From Candidatus Iainarchaeum sp. (GTDB taxonomy: Archaea; Iainarchaeota; Iainarchaeia; Iainarchaeales; GCA-2688035): a DNA stretch of 64,000 nt. The notes under the pieces were generated by a model. That model saw nothing but the letters and a program-made list of their open reading frames with translations. It was not told the DNA's origin and searched no databases. Positions 57,120 through 64,000 of this stretch are shown here, piece by piece (position 1 is the stretch's first letter; each line of letters starts with the position of its first letter). The stretch is from assembly GCA_002688035.1 (NCBI GenBank), contig NZBU01000012.1:26797-90796 (forward strand). Reading direction: 5' to 3'. The translations under genes were made by a program, and so were the position numbers.

Positions 57120-59279
57120 ATGGAGTTCTTTGAGAAGCATTTCAGCAAAGTTGTGCTGTTCGCATTTTTTGTAAGTGGGGCAGCAGGCCTGATGTATGAG
57201 ATTATTTGGTTTCGCTACTTACAGATGATTTTTGGAACAACTGTTTATGCTGCAAGCACCATGCTTACAGCTTTTATGGCTGGCTTGGCTCTTGGATCAT
57301 GGCTTGTTGGGCGTTATGCTGACAAGCGCATCAAGAACCCTGCTGTTGCATTCTCCTATTGCCAGCTCTTAATTGGAATTTATGGAATAGGTTTGATATT
57401 TGTTTTCAACATGCTTCCAATGGTTTCAATTGTGTTGCAGGGAATCCTTGGTGGCCAGTTCTTCTTGTATTCATTGGCTAGGTTTGCGGCAATCTTTCTC
57501 TTGCTGATATTCCCAACAACTTTGATGGGTGCAACTTTTCCTCTTATTGCAAAGGCCTACGCAAAAAAGATGGATGAGCTAGGGAAGGACATTGCAAACG
57601 TTTACAGTGTAAATAGTATGGGTGCAATTATTGGGAGTTTTGCAGCAGGTTTTCTTGTAATTCCGCTAATTGGAATGCAAAACTCGGTTTTGCTTACAGC
57701 TTCCCTAAATCTTCTTTCTGCAGGGATTGTGCTGCTCAGCCAGAAAACAAACTGGAAAAAGGTTGCTCCGGCATTCATAATTTTTTTTTTATTGTTAGTT
57801 TTTCCCCCACAATTTGAGCCCCAAAATTTTCTTTCGCTGCAGCGCGTACCAGGCTTAGAACAATGGGAGCAGCAGAAAGTAAAGCAGGAACTGCTTTTTT
57901 TCGAGGACAGCATTTATGGCAATGTTTCGGTTATCCATAGTCAAGGAGGAGGCAGAGCACTTCTTACTGAGGGTAAAACAGATGCAAGTACAAATATGGG
58001 AGATATGCGAACACAGAAAATGATTGCACATATTCCAATACTCTTGCACGAAAATCCTAAAGAAGTTTTGTTGATTGGCCTTGGGGCCGGCTTTACGCTT
58101 CAGTCTGCTTTAACTTACGAGGGGGTTGAAAGGGTTGATGTTGTGGAGATAAATCCTTCAATGGTAAAAGGGGCAGATCTTTATTTCAGCGAGTTTACCG
58201 ACAACGCGCTTAGTAATGAGAAAACAAATCTTATTCTTGATGATGGTCGAAATTATTTGCTTTATACAAAAGAAAAGTATGATATTATTGCAAGCGAGCC
58301 AAGTAATCCTCATGTTTCAAGTGTTGCATTTCTTTTCACAAAAGAATATCTAGAAATGGCAAAAGCAAAATTGAAAGATGATGGAATAATGATTCAGTGG
58401 TTTCCTGCCTACGAGATTGCAGAAGTAGATTACAGGATAATGGCAAAAACATTTACAAGCGTTTTTCCGCACTATGTTTTGATTCAGAGCAATTCCAACC
58501 AAGCCGATACAATGGCGGTTGGAAGCTTTAAGCCGATTGAACTAAGTTTCTCAAAGATTAAAGAGAAGCTTGCGCAAAACCCGAAGTCTGCAAAAGATTT
58601 GATGGAAATAGGTTATAATGAGGACAATGTTTTGCTTGGCTTTACACTTAATGAAGAAAGGATGAAAGAGTTTGGCGCCGATGCGCCAGTAAACACTGAT
58701 GATAAAACGATCCTCGAGTTTAGCGCGCCTATCGCAAGGTTTTCAAAATCAAATGCAAAGAATGCTTTACTGAACTTTGCTGTGGAAAAAAAGTTGGATA
58801 AAGGTGAAGGCCTTATAGAGATCCCTTTTATTGACTTGCTTATTGAAGACGAATCATCTTTCTATCTAAACAAAGTTGGCGCAAAAATTGAAAAGTTTGA
58901 TGGCTTGCAAGCTGAGGGGGCAACCTTCTCAAGAGTTTTTCCTTTGAACCAAAATAATGATTTAAGCGGACAACATAGTATTAAAAACAAAGCCTTTTTG
59001 TCTTGGAACGGCTGTGGCATTGAGATTAGTGGCGGGCGAATCGAACAAAAGCAAAGTAAGGAAACAGAGGAAAATATTTTCAGTAATAGGGTTGGAGTAG
59101 ATGTTGAACCAGAGTGGATTAGTATTAAAGGCATTGATATTCTAACCTTTGAGCAGGACGATGTTTTGTTTGCGCAATTCTACTGTGAAGAGCAGTTTAA
59201 GCGTGTGATAGTAAGAGCAAATTGTTCACAGCACTCTTTGTTTGATGAGTTGCTTGATGGTTTGCAGTGCCTTAATTAG
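57120..59279 (+). CDS. Membrane spermidine-synthase-like protein
   Basis: The first ~210 residues form seven or eight helices of the fused-type N-terminal domain (FVSGAAGLMYEIIWFRYLQMIFG, FMAGLALGSWLVGRYADKR). Then comes an aminopropyltransferase-like domain: VLLIGLGAGFTLQSALTYEGVERVDVVEINPSMV, LDDGRNYLLYTKEKYDIIASEPSNPHVSSVAFLFTKEYLE. The C-terminal ~180 residues lack a recognised fold. Donor-binding Asp residues are present. Its role in polyamine synthesis is plausible but unproven. Confidence 0.85.
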   Translation: MEFFEKHFSKVVLFAFFVSGAAGLMYEIIWFRYLQMIFGTTVYAASTMLTAFMAGLALGSWLVGRYADKRIKNPAVAFSYCQLLIGIYGIGLIFVFNMLPMVSIVLQGILGGQFFLYSLARFAAIFLLLIFPTTLMGATFPLIAKAYAKKMDELGKDIANVYSVNSMGAIIGSFAAGFLVIPLIGMQNSVLLTASLNLLSAGIVLLSQKTNWKKVAPAFIIFFLLLVFPPQFEPQNFLSLQRVPGLEQWEQQKVKQELLFFEDSIYGNVSVIHSQGGGRALLTEGKTDASTNMGDMRTQKMIAHIPILLHENPKEVLLIGLGAGFTLQSALTYEGVERVDVVEINPSMVKGADLYFSEFTDNALSNEKTNLILDDGRNYLLYTKEKYDIIASEPSNPHVSSVAFLFTKEYLEMAKAKLKDDGIMIQWFPAYEIAEVDYRIMAKTFTSVFPHYVLIQSNSNQADTMAVGSFKPIELSFSKIKEKLAQNPKSAKDLMEIGYNEDNVLLGFTLNEERMKEFGADAPVNTDDKTILEFSAPIARFSKSNAKNALLNFAVEKKLDKGEGLIEIPFIDLLIEDESSFYLNKVGAKIEKFDGLQAEGATFSRVFPLNQNNDLSGQHSIKNKAFLSWNGCGIEISGGRIEQKQSKETEENIFSNRVGVDVEPEWISIKGIDILTFEQDDVLFAQFYCEEQFKRVIVRANCSQHSLFDELLDGLQCLN

Positions 59280-59281
59280 TT

Positions 59282-60013
59282 TTAACTTTGCTTGACATAG
59301 TCTTTTATTATTCCAGCAGGCTTGCCGTCTCTTTTTATTATTCCTTCCTCAATCCACACGGCCCTGCCGCAGAACTTTTTCACATGTTCCATATTGTGTG
59401 AAACAAGCACAATTGTTTTGCCCTCTTTCTGTAGTTCCTTAAAAACATCCAGGCACTTTTTTTGGAAGTGTTCATCTCCAACAGAGAACACTTCATCAAT
59501 CAAAAATAGTTCGGCGTCACTGTGTATTGCTGTGCTGAATGCCAAGCGCATTCTCATTCCGCTTGAAAATTGTTTGAGTTTTACATCAACAAACTCCTCT
59601 AGCTCTGCAAATTCAATGATTTTTGAGAACTGTTCTTTCACCTGTTTTCTTGAGAATCCTAACAGTGCGCTGTAAAGGAAAACGTTCTCTCGCGCGGTAA
59701 GCTCTTCCTGAATTCCAACCCCCAATCCAAAGAGCGAAGCAGATTTCTCAATTACACTAATGCTGCCTGTTGTTGGAACAAGGATTCCTGCAATAAGTTT
59801 CAGAAGTGTTGTTTTCCCACTACCGTTTGCGCCGATTAACGCAATCGTTTCTCCCTCACTAAATTCAAGGCCAACATTCTTTACTGCCTCAAGTTTTCTG
59901 TAGCCAAGTTGTCCGTGGAGAAGTGCGGTAATGTGTTGCATGAAAAACTGTTTTCTTTCAAGTGGAAGTTTGAACACTTTTGAAACATTGTTCACTTGCA
60001 CGACTGCAGGCAT
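59282..60013 (-). CDS. ABC exporter ATPase (polysaccharide/teichoic-type)
   Basis: Walker A GANGSGKTTLLKLIAG, signature KQFSSGMRMRLAFSTAI, Walker B AELFLIDEVFSVGDEHF, H-loop VLVSHNMEHVKKF. The sequence groups with RfbB/TagH-type exporters of surface polysaccharides. It overlaps the permease gene by one base (TAATG) and forms a two-gene exporter. Confidence 0.94.
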   Translation of the reverse strand: MPAVVQVNNVSKVFKLPLERKQFFMQHITALLHGQLGYRKLEAVKNVGLEFSEGETIALIGANGSGKTTLLKLIAGILVPTTGSISVIEKSASLFGLGVGIQEELTARENVFLYSALLGFSRKQVKEQFSKIIEFAELEEFVDVKLKQFSSGMRMRLAFSTAIHSDAELFLIDEVFSVGDEHFQKKCLDVFKELQKEGKTIVLVSHNMEHVKKFCGRAVWIEEGIIKRDGKPAGIIKDYVKQS

Positions 60014-60771
60014 TACAATTCCTCCGCAAAATACTTTGACTGTCTGTTGAATAGGGCAATTCCAAGCACAAATACCACAATACTGACTCCAAATACAAGT
60101 GTAATGTCAAACAAAGGCGGAATGGTATTGTAAAGTGCCAATTCCCTTGCAGTGTTTATTATTGATACAAGCGGGTTTAGGAAAATTAATGTACGGTATT
60201 TCTCAGGGATGACTGCAAGGGGGTAAACTATAGGGGTCAACCAAAAGAATGCTCTTAGAAAGACTTCCCATATGTGCGCGATGTCCCTGGCTTTCACAAA
60301 CAGCACTGACAAAAAGAATGAAATTCCTGTTGCAAAAATAAGTATTTGTGTTGCAGGAATTATTAGGAGAAGAAAACCAATGTTGAGTGGCCCACCAAAT
60401 AGCAGTGCGAGAACAACGTAAGCCAAAATGTTTAGAGCAAAAGTGATGAGCGAGTTTAAGCAAGCACTGTAAACAATTATTTCGCGGGGAAAAGCAATTT
60501 TTTTTATGAACTCTGATTTGCTCCTCATGTTCAGAATACTTTTGCTTGTAGCATCTGAGAAAAAGTTCCAGATAATTATTCCAAGCAGCAAAAACCATGC
60601 GTAGTTTGCAACCTCAAACCTCTTGAGAAAAGAGAACACTGTGAACAAAACAGCAAACATAAGAAATGGCTTTGCAAAAACCCAGACAATTCCAAGCACC
60701 GAATCATAGTACCTTAGCTTGAAGTCAGCCAGGGTTATTTCCCTCAGCATATTAAAGTATGATGAAGCCAT
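60013..60771 (-). CDS. ABC-2 type permease for surface polysaccharide
   Basis: Six helices of the TagG/RfbA-like family: LADFKLRYYDSVLGIVWVFAKPFLMFAVLF near the start, RSKSEFIKKIAFPREIIVYSACLNS, FWLTPIVYPLAVIPEKYRTLIFLNPLVSIINTARELAL near the end. With the ATPase downstream it would export a lipid-linked glycan. No glycosyltransferase gene is adjacent. Confidence 0.93.
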   Translation of the reverse strand: MASSYFNMLREITLADFKLRYYDSVLGIVWVFAKPFLMFAVLFTVFSFLKRFEVANYAWFLLLGIIIWNFFSDATSKSILNMRSKSEFIKKIAFPREIIVYSACLNSLITFALNILAYVVLALLFGGPLNIGFLLLIIPATQILIFATGISFFLSVLFVKARDIAHIWEVFLRAFFWLTPIVYPLAVIPEKYRTLIFLNPLVSIINTARELALYNTIPPLFDITLVFGVSIVVFVLGIALFNRQSKYFAEEL

Positions 60772-60810
60772 GCATACTCTTAGGGAGAATTATTTTTAAA
60801 AGCCCACTTC

Positions 60811-61635
60811 TTACTTGACGAATTTTCTCTGGACTTCGCTGATGAGAACATCACAGCTCAACTTTACACTCTCAAGTTGTTTTATGATTCTCTCTTTCTC
60901 CATCTCTATTTCGCCAATGCTCTCATATGTTTCAATTGACTCTCGGAACATTCCGCCATCAACATAGTTGTACTTGTAGGAGTTCATTTTCTCTGAAACT
61001 CTTTTCACAATGTTTCCGGCCCAGATGTTCAATCCCTTTTTAACTGGCCCCTTAATCTGCTTTCCCTCACTAAGATGTTGTCTTAGCTTATTTGTAATAG
61101 TTGCTTTTGGGAAAGGAAGTTTGTCAGACTCAAGTTTTAGCGCGCCAACTTTTCTCTTTGAGCCCTTGTCAATGTCTTCAACAAGCTTGTCGCAGTCTAC
61201 CTTTATTCTCTCCAGACCTGTTACAAGTTGTTCTCGCTCAATATCCATTTCCTGTATGCTTTCATATGGTGCGATGGCCTCTTTTAGCATCTGATAGTTA
61301 ACAAAAGTGTAAGGTTGTGAATCCATTTTCTCCGCAATGCGCTGAATCATTTTGCCGAGCCAAAGGTTCATCTCGTCTTTTACCTGACCCTTTATTTGCT
61401 TGCCTTTTGCAAGGTTCTCCCTTAGCCTATTAGTGATAGTTGCACGGGGAAAAGGCAGTTCTTTCTCAGGCGTTTCTTCTTGGGTATCGTCGTTTTCTTT
61501 GGCTTCTTCGCTGGCTTCCTCAACTTTTTCTTTCTCTACTTCGCCTTCCTGGCTTACCTCGGATTTCTCTTCTTCCAAGGCCTCGCCTTCCTCATTTATC
61601 CCAGTTTTTCCCAGTTTTTCCTCTTGTTCAGCCAT
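60811..61635 (-). CDS. Probable tandem histone-fold protein with acidic N-terminal tail
   Basis: About 65 Glu-rich N-terminal residues precede two ~100-residue repeats: FPRATITNRLRENLAKGKQI and FPKATITNKLRQHLSEGKQI, each followed by a long helix (VKDEMNLWLGKMIQRIAEKM; VKKGLNIWAGNIVKRVSEKM), a Y-T-F-V/Y-N-Y-V loop, a short helix, and a further helix. Helix, loop, long helix, loop, short helix resembles a histone fold, here duplicated in one chain. No established family name. The fold assignment is an inference. It follows a GGGGGGG ribosome site. Confidence 0.6.
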   Translation of the reverse strand: MAEQEEKLGKTGINEEGEALEEEKSEVSQEGEVEKEKVEEASEEAKENDDTQEETPEKELPFPRATITNRLRENLAKGKQIKGQVKDEMNLWLGKMIQRIAEKMDSQPYTFVNYQMLKEAIAPYESIQEMDIEREQLVTGLERIKVDCDKLVEDIDKGSKRKVGALKLESDKLPFPKATITNKLRQHLSEGKQIKGPVKKGLNIWAGNIVKRVSEKMNSYKYNYVDGGMFRESIETYESIGEIEMEKERIIKQLESVKLSCDVLISEVQRKFVK

Positions 61636-61745
61636 TAAAAATACCCCCCCATTATCAAAAATTCAATAGACTAGCACTAAAAATTGGTAATTATTTGCTA
61701 TTGCGAATAGATTTTAAACCCTTGCTTGAAGAAATAGTGATTGCC

Positions 61746-62165
61746 TTATTCTAGACCAAAGGAGTCTATTGCCTCGGTCTTCCACTCCATCAGAGTGTCT
61801 TCCTGTATAAAGTAGCCGTTAACGCCCTGTGTTGCATATTCTCCGTTAACATAGAGTGCGAGATAGTGGCCCTCAGGACTAGGGGTTCCCTCAATTCCTT
61901 TGACCATTGGCCCAAAACTGAATTCCTCAAAATCAACATCCATATTATCCTTCATCAAAATCCAAGCATTAACCCCTTTTGGAGTGCTGATTGCTTTCTC
62001 TGCAATAGTGTTTCCCTCGGCATCAAGGTATTTCACAGTGAGCACAACAGTGCTGCTCCCTTGCACCCCATTGTTTTCCTGCGGCGCTTCTTCCTGCTGC
62101 ACGCATCCTGCTGTAAGCAATAGCAATCCGATTAATAGGGCAAAAAATATTCTTTTTCCAATCAT
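61746..62165 (-). CDS. DUF4430 lipoprotein
   Basis: Lipobox LLLTAGCVQQ, then a ~95-residue DUF4430 domain (TVKYLDAEGNTIAEKAISTPKGVNAWILMKDN, GHYLALYVNGEYATQGVNGYFIQEDTLMEW). Related to the C-terminal domain of cobalamin-binding proteins; often encoded next to ECF transporter substrate proteins, as here. It may present a vitamin-like ligand to the membrane protein upstream (62171). Confidence 0.85.
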   Translation of the reverse strand: MIGKRIFFALLIGLLLLTAGCVQQEEAPQENNGVQGSSTVVLTVKYLDAEGNTIAEKAISTPKGVNAWILMKDNMDVDFEEFSFGPMVKGIEGTPSPEGHYLALYVNGEYATQGVNGYFIQEDTLMEWKTEAIDSFGLE

Positions 62166-62170
62166 TTTTC

Positions 62171-62719
62171 TCACAACTCTTGAATCAGTGATGAAACCAT
62201 CTTTAGTCTCTGCGCAGCCTTTGCGACAAGGCCAAACAATTGTTTTCGCAAAGCAGGGTCAACAACAGTGACAATCATTATTGTTAGGGGAACAGCGCTT
62301 CCAAGGTGCATCATTGTAAATGGAATCTGGCCCAAGAATGCAATCTCAAAAGGAATCCTGAATAGAGCAGAGCTCATAACCGGTCCTGTTAAAAAATCAA
62401 ACAATAGCACGGCCACAATACTGCTTCCAGCATACTTCTTCAAACCAACTGTTTTTTGGCCCTTAAAGTAGTATCCGAAAAGAAGTGTAATCAAACCATA
62501 GCTAAGTGCGGTTCCAATCGTCCACATGCCAATCATTCCTGTGATAAAATCAAATGAGACCATTGCCAGTGCTGCAAAGAGTGCTGCCTGCCATGGCTTG
62601 TCGCGCTTGCCAAATGGCAACGCAAAACCAAGGATTGGATCGTTGTTTGGGAATATCCTCAGCAACCTGTAAAAGTTGCAGAAAACCAGTCCCCCCACAT
62701 ATCTCAAAGATTTTCTCAT
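62171..62719 (-). CDS. ECF transporter S-component-like membrane protein (DUF6580-like)
   Basis: Six helices: PILGFALPFGKRDKPWQAALFAALAMVSFDFITGMIGMWTIGTALSYGLITLLFGYYF and FLTGPVMSSALFRIPFEIAFLGQIPFTMMHLGSAVPLTIMI. The pattern is that of small vitamin-binding S-components. No energy-coupling ATPase is nearby, so it would share one. The substrate is unknown. The DUF4430 gene follows at once. Confidence 0.8.
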   Translation of the reverse strand: MRKSLRYVGGLVFCNFYRLLRIFPNNDPILGFALPFGKRDKPWQAALFAALAMVSFDFITGMIGMWTIGTALSYGLITLLFGYYFKGQKTVGLKKYAGSSIVAVLLFDFLTGPVMSSALFRIPFEIAFLGQIPFTMMHLGSAVPLTIMIVTVVDPALRKQLFGLVAKAAQRLKMVSSLIQEL

Positions 62720-62824
62720 GTTTTCACCAGAATATTATTCATATGCTCTTTTTAATTTAAATCCTTTTTGGTGCGAAACTGAAAACTATTTAAATAATGG
62801 AGAACACAATTGCTATGACCAAAA

Positions 62825-63130
62825 ATGCCTTTCCCCTGGTTTAAACGAAAAAAACCCAAGTCTGGAGCGCATTCAACAAAGAAGAAAAAGCCAGGTCCGG
62901 CAGCCGCGCCTGCCAAAGGCAGCTTGGCGTATTTTCATACTCAATATCCTCACCCAGAAACCGCGGTTGCTGTTTGGCTCGGGACTCACAAGATTGGCGG
63001 GCTTAGCACAAGAGACTTTTCAAAGACCCGCAATGTTGCAAAAGCGTTTATGGAAACCAAGCAACCAGTTACAGAAGAAGCTCTAAGAAACTTTGCACTA
63101 AACTATAAACCAGAACAGCGCAAGGGCTGA
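62825..63130 (+). CDS. Hypothetical basic protein
   Basis: It has 101 residues: a Lys-rich N-terminus (KRKKPKSGAHSTKKKKPG) and a compact C-terminal part (AYFHTQYPHPETAVAVWLGTHKIGGLSTRDFSKTRNVAKAFMETKQPVTEEALRNFALNY) with two or three helices. Family unknown. The basic tail suggests nucleic-acid binding. Confidence 0.6.
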   Translation: MPFPWFKRKKPKSGAHSTKKKKPGPAAAPAKGSLAYFHTQYPHPETAVAVWLGTHKIGGLSTRDFSKTRNVAKAFMETKQPVTEEALRNFALNYKPEQRKG

Positions 63131-63149
63131 CTGGCCTGCGATAAAAGAC

Positions 63150-63160
63150 TATAAAAACGT
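63150..63160 (+). promoter_or_regulatory. TATA box of the C/D box sRNA
   Basis: CTATAAAAACG stands about 25-30 bases before the 5' end of the C/D box sRNA at 63181, the expected archaeal spacing. Confidence 0.6.
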
Positions 63161-63180
63161 GCCCAATCACTATTATTATT

Positions 63181-63249
63181 GCTCGGTAATGAAGATCTGA
63201 CGATGACACTGAGGAAACGATGAAGATAGATGGGCGAACTGAACCGAGC
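63181..63249 (+). ncRNA. C/D box guide sRNA
   Basis: A 7-bp closing stem GCTCGGT/ACCGAGC encloses C box GTAATGA (one change from RUGAUGA), a guide, D' CTGA, a four-base spacer, C' ACGATGA, a guide ending GATGGGCGAA and D box CTGA directly before the stem. This is the archaeal 2'-O-methylation guide layout. A TATA box sits at the right distance. Targets were not determined. Confidence 0.8.
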
Positions 63250-63406
63250 AAAAAAAACGCTTAAAACAGCCAAATTTGCCCTGTTTCGGGCTTTTTATGG
63301 TATAAGCTTTAAATACCTTTTTGTTAGGTAATATTGCTAGAAATGAGCATTTTGCGTTTTAAAGACGTAATTTGCGTTTAAAACACAACATTGGAGGTTG
63401 GATAAT

Positions 63407-63583
63407 ATGGGTGACTTATTAGTTGTTGGAAGTAAAGTAAAGGAAGCTGTTAAGGGCGCTGGCTGTAACATGGCTGGAAACTTCCCAGATGCAGCAAGTG
63501 CTGCTGTTGCTGACTTGGTTGCAAAGGCTTGTAAGAGAGCACAGTCAAATGGCAGAAAAACAGTAAGGCCAGAGGATTTGTAA
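63407..63583 (+). CDS. Short single histone-fold protein (bacterial/Bd0055-like)
   Basis: It has 58 residues: MGDLLVVGSKVKEAVKGAGC, then AASAAVADLVAKACKRAQSNG and RKTVRPEDL at the end. This matches the minimal histones known from some bacteria and archaea, with a loop RKTV as in canonical histones and a C-terminus reduced to PEDL. It should dimerise and bind DNA. GGAGGTTGG precedes the ATG at 63407. Direct repeats of TTTGCGTTTTAAA stand upstream. Confidence 0.88.
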   Translation: MGDLLVVGSKVKEAVKGAGCNMAGNFPDAASAAVADLVAKACKRAQSNGRKTVRPEDL

Positions 63584-63626
63584 CATCCTCTAATTTTTCT
63601 TTTTTTTTCTTTTTCTCTTTTTTTTT
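63571..63626 (+). terminator. Hairpin plus T-run over the histone stop codon
   Basis: AGAGGAT-TTGTAAC-ATCCTCT (7-bp stem with the stop codon in its loop) is followed by long T-runs interrupted by C, which also end at the convergent endA gene. Confidence 0.75.
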
Positions 63627-64000
63627 CACGGCGTAATTCTTTGTATGGTATAATAGTTCACATCGTTCTCTGAGTCAACCACTGCCGCAGTAAAAATTGT
63701 TTTAATATTACCTGAGAGCCTAACCATCCTGCTTAGCTCTATCATACTTTTCCCATCATCCTGGGTAAAGACTTTTATGACCTGTTTGCTATGGGCTTGC
63801 CCTGGTCTTTTACCCCTAGGGTATACTCTAAAATCAAATCCAAATTTGAATCCTGTTTTTACACAGTATCCTCTCTCCCTCAAATCCTTGAACACAATAT
63901 ACTTTGAGTAAAAGCGCGCCTCCCTTGCGGCTGCATACTCCCTTAGCTTCTTCGCGCTCAGCTTTTTCCCAGCCTTCTTTACATCAATCTTTTTCTTCTC
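63626..64000 (-). CDS. endA: tRNA intron endonuclease, 5' end outside window
   Basis: Only the C-terminal catalytic half is in the window; the frame is open to the right edge. VFKDLRERGYCVKTGFKFGFDFRVYPRG has the catalytic Tyr, HSKQVIKVF the His, and NIKTIFTAAVVDSENDVNYYTI the Lys. It cuts bulge-helix-bulge introns in tRNA. The intron-bearing tRNA-Leu at 27681 is a likely substrate. The upstream part (KKLREYAAAREARFYSKYIVF) fits the domain linker. Confidence 0.93.
   Translation of the reverse strand, partial: EKKKIDVKKAGKKLSAKKLREYAAAREARFYSKYIVFKDLRERGYCVKTGFKFGFDFRVYPRGKRPGQAHSKQVIKVFTQDDGKSMIELSRMVRLSGNIKTIFTAAVVDSENDVNYYTIQRITP

Overview
The window is chromosomal DNA of an archaeon. It encodes a thermosome subunit, Alba, a Sec61-beta-type translocon subunit, deoxyhypusine synthase, a HerA-like ATPase, a NusA-like KH protein, an archaeal-type Ogg2 glycosylase, a tRNA intron endonuclease, an intron-containing tRNA-Leu and at least one C/D box sRNA. 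Most promoters have a TTTAAA-like TATA box about 25-30 bases before the start codon or a Shine-Dalgarno motif. Genes are tightly packed and often overlap by 1-8 bases. Many short secreted or membrane proteins, bacterial-looking metabolic genes, a short bacterial-style histone and a tRNA-Ile with a UAU anticodon suggest a DPANN-like lineage (Diapherotrites/Micrarchaeota/Woesearchaeota type). That placement is an inference and was not tested. No rRNA, CRISPR array or clear insertion sequence is visible.

Layout. 1-6.6 kb: a cut-off thioredoxin-like membrane protein, a cysteine-rich surface protein, an RNase HII/HIII-like protein, an SdpI-like protein, a candidate C/D sRNA, Tag glycosylase, and CBS, cupin and cytochrome b5-like lipoproteins. 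6.6-12.4 kb: an Fe-S protein, a CysH-type reductase, and a heavy-metal block (HMA membrane protein, DUF2318 lipoprotein, CopA ATPase). 12.5-15.8 kb: an operon of a polytopic cysteine-rich membrane protein, a small anchored protein, a three-repeat thioredoxin-like protein and TrmO. The first two end in the same LPxMVGGC tag. 15.9-21 kb: a SEC-C mini-protein, a GH130 enzyme, an overlapping non-oxidative pentose phosphate operon (transketolase, RpiB, Rpe) and Ogg2. 21-23.3 kb: an oxygen-defence operon (rubrerythrins, superoxide reductase, DUF2769, ferritin-like). 23.4-36 kb: antiporter, membrane proteins, ITPase, tRNA-Leu (with intron), MscS, tRNA-Val, a large GT-C-like membrane protein, HerA-like ATPase and the first of three related GATase-like membrane proteins.

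35.7-41 kb: a secreted matrixin-like protease, glutaredoxin, a structured RNA leader, an HxlR regulator with thioredoxin reductase, a winged-helix repressor, and a cassette with HNH-like coding bounded by inverted repeats. 41-49 kb: M20 amidohydrolase, KH protein, Alba, two more GATase-like proteins, an antiporter, Sec61-beta, and an AdoMet decarboxylase carrying a membrane domain, overlapping deoxyhypusine synthase. 49-57 kb: IleRS preceded by a tiny basic protein and a tRNA-Ile, an OB-fold protein, a TM-helix channel-like protein, a UPF0200-like kinase, the thermosome, a second cysteine-rich surface protein and a RelE-type toxin module. 57-64 kb: a membrane spermidine-synthase-like protein, a polysaccharide-type ABC exporter, a probable tandem histone-fold protein, a DUF4430 plus ECF-S pair, a C/D box sRNA, a short histone and the end of endA.

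Two themes recur. One is thiol, metal and oxygen chemistry: thioredoxin-like repeats, HMA domains, glutaredoxin, TrxB, HxlR, rubrerythrins and CysH. Two of these operons share an AGTATACT element at the same distance from the TATA box. The other is polyamines: a membrane-fused AdoMet decarboxylase, a membrane spermidine-synthase-like protein, and deoxyhypusine synthase, which consumes spermidine.
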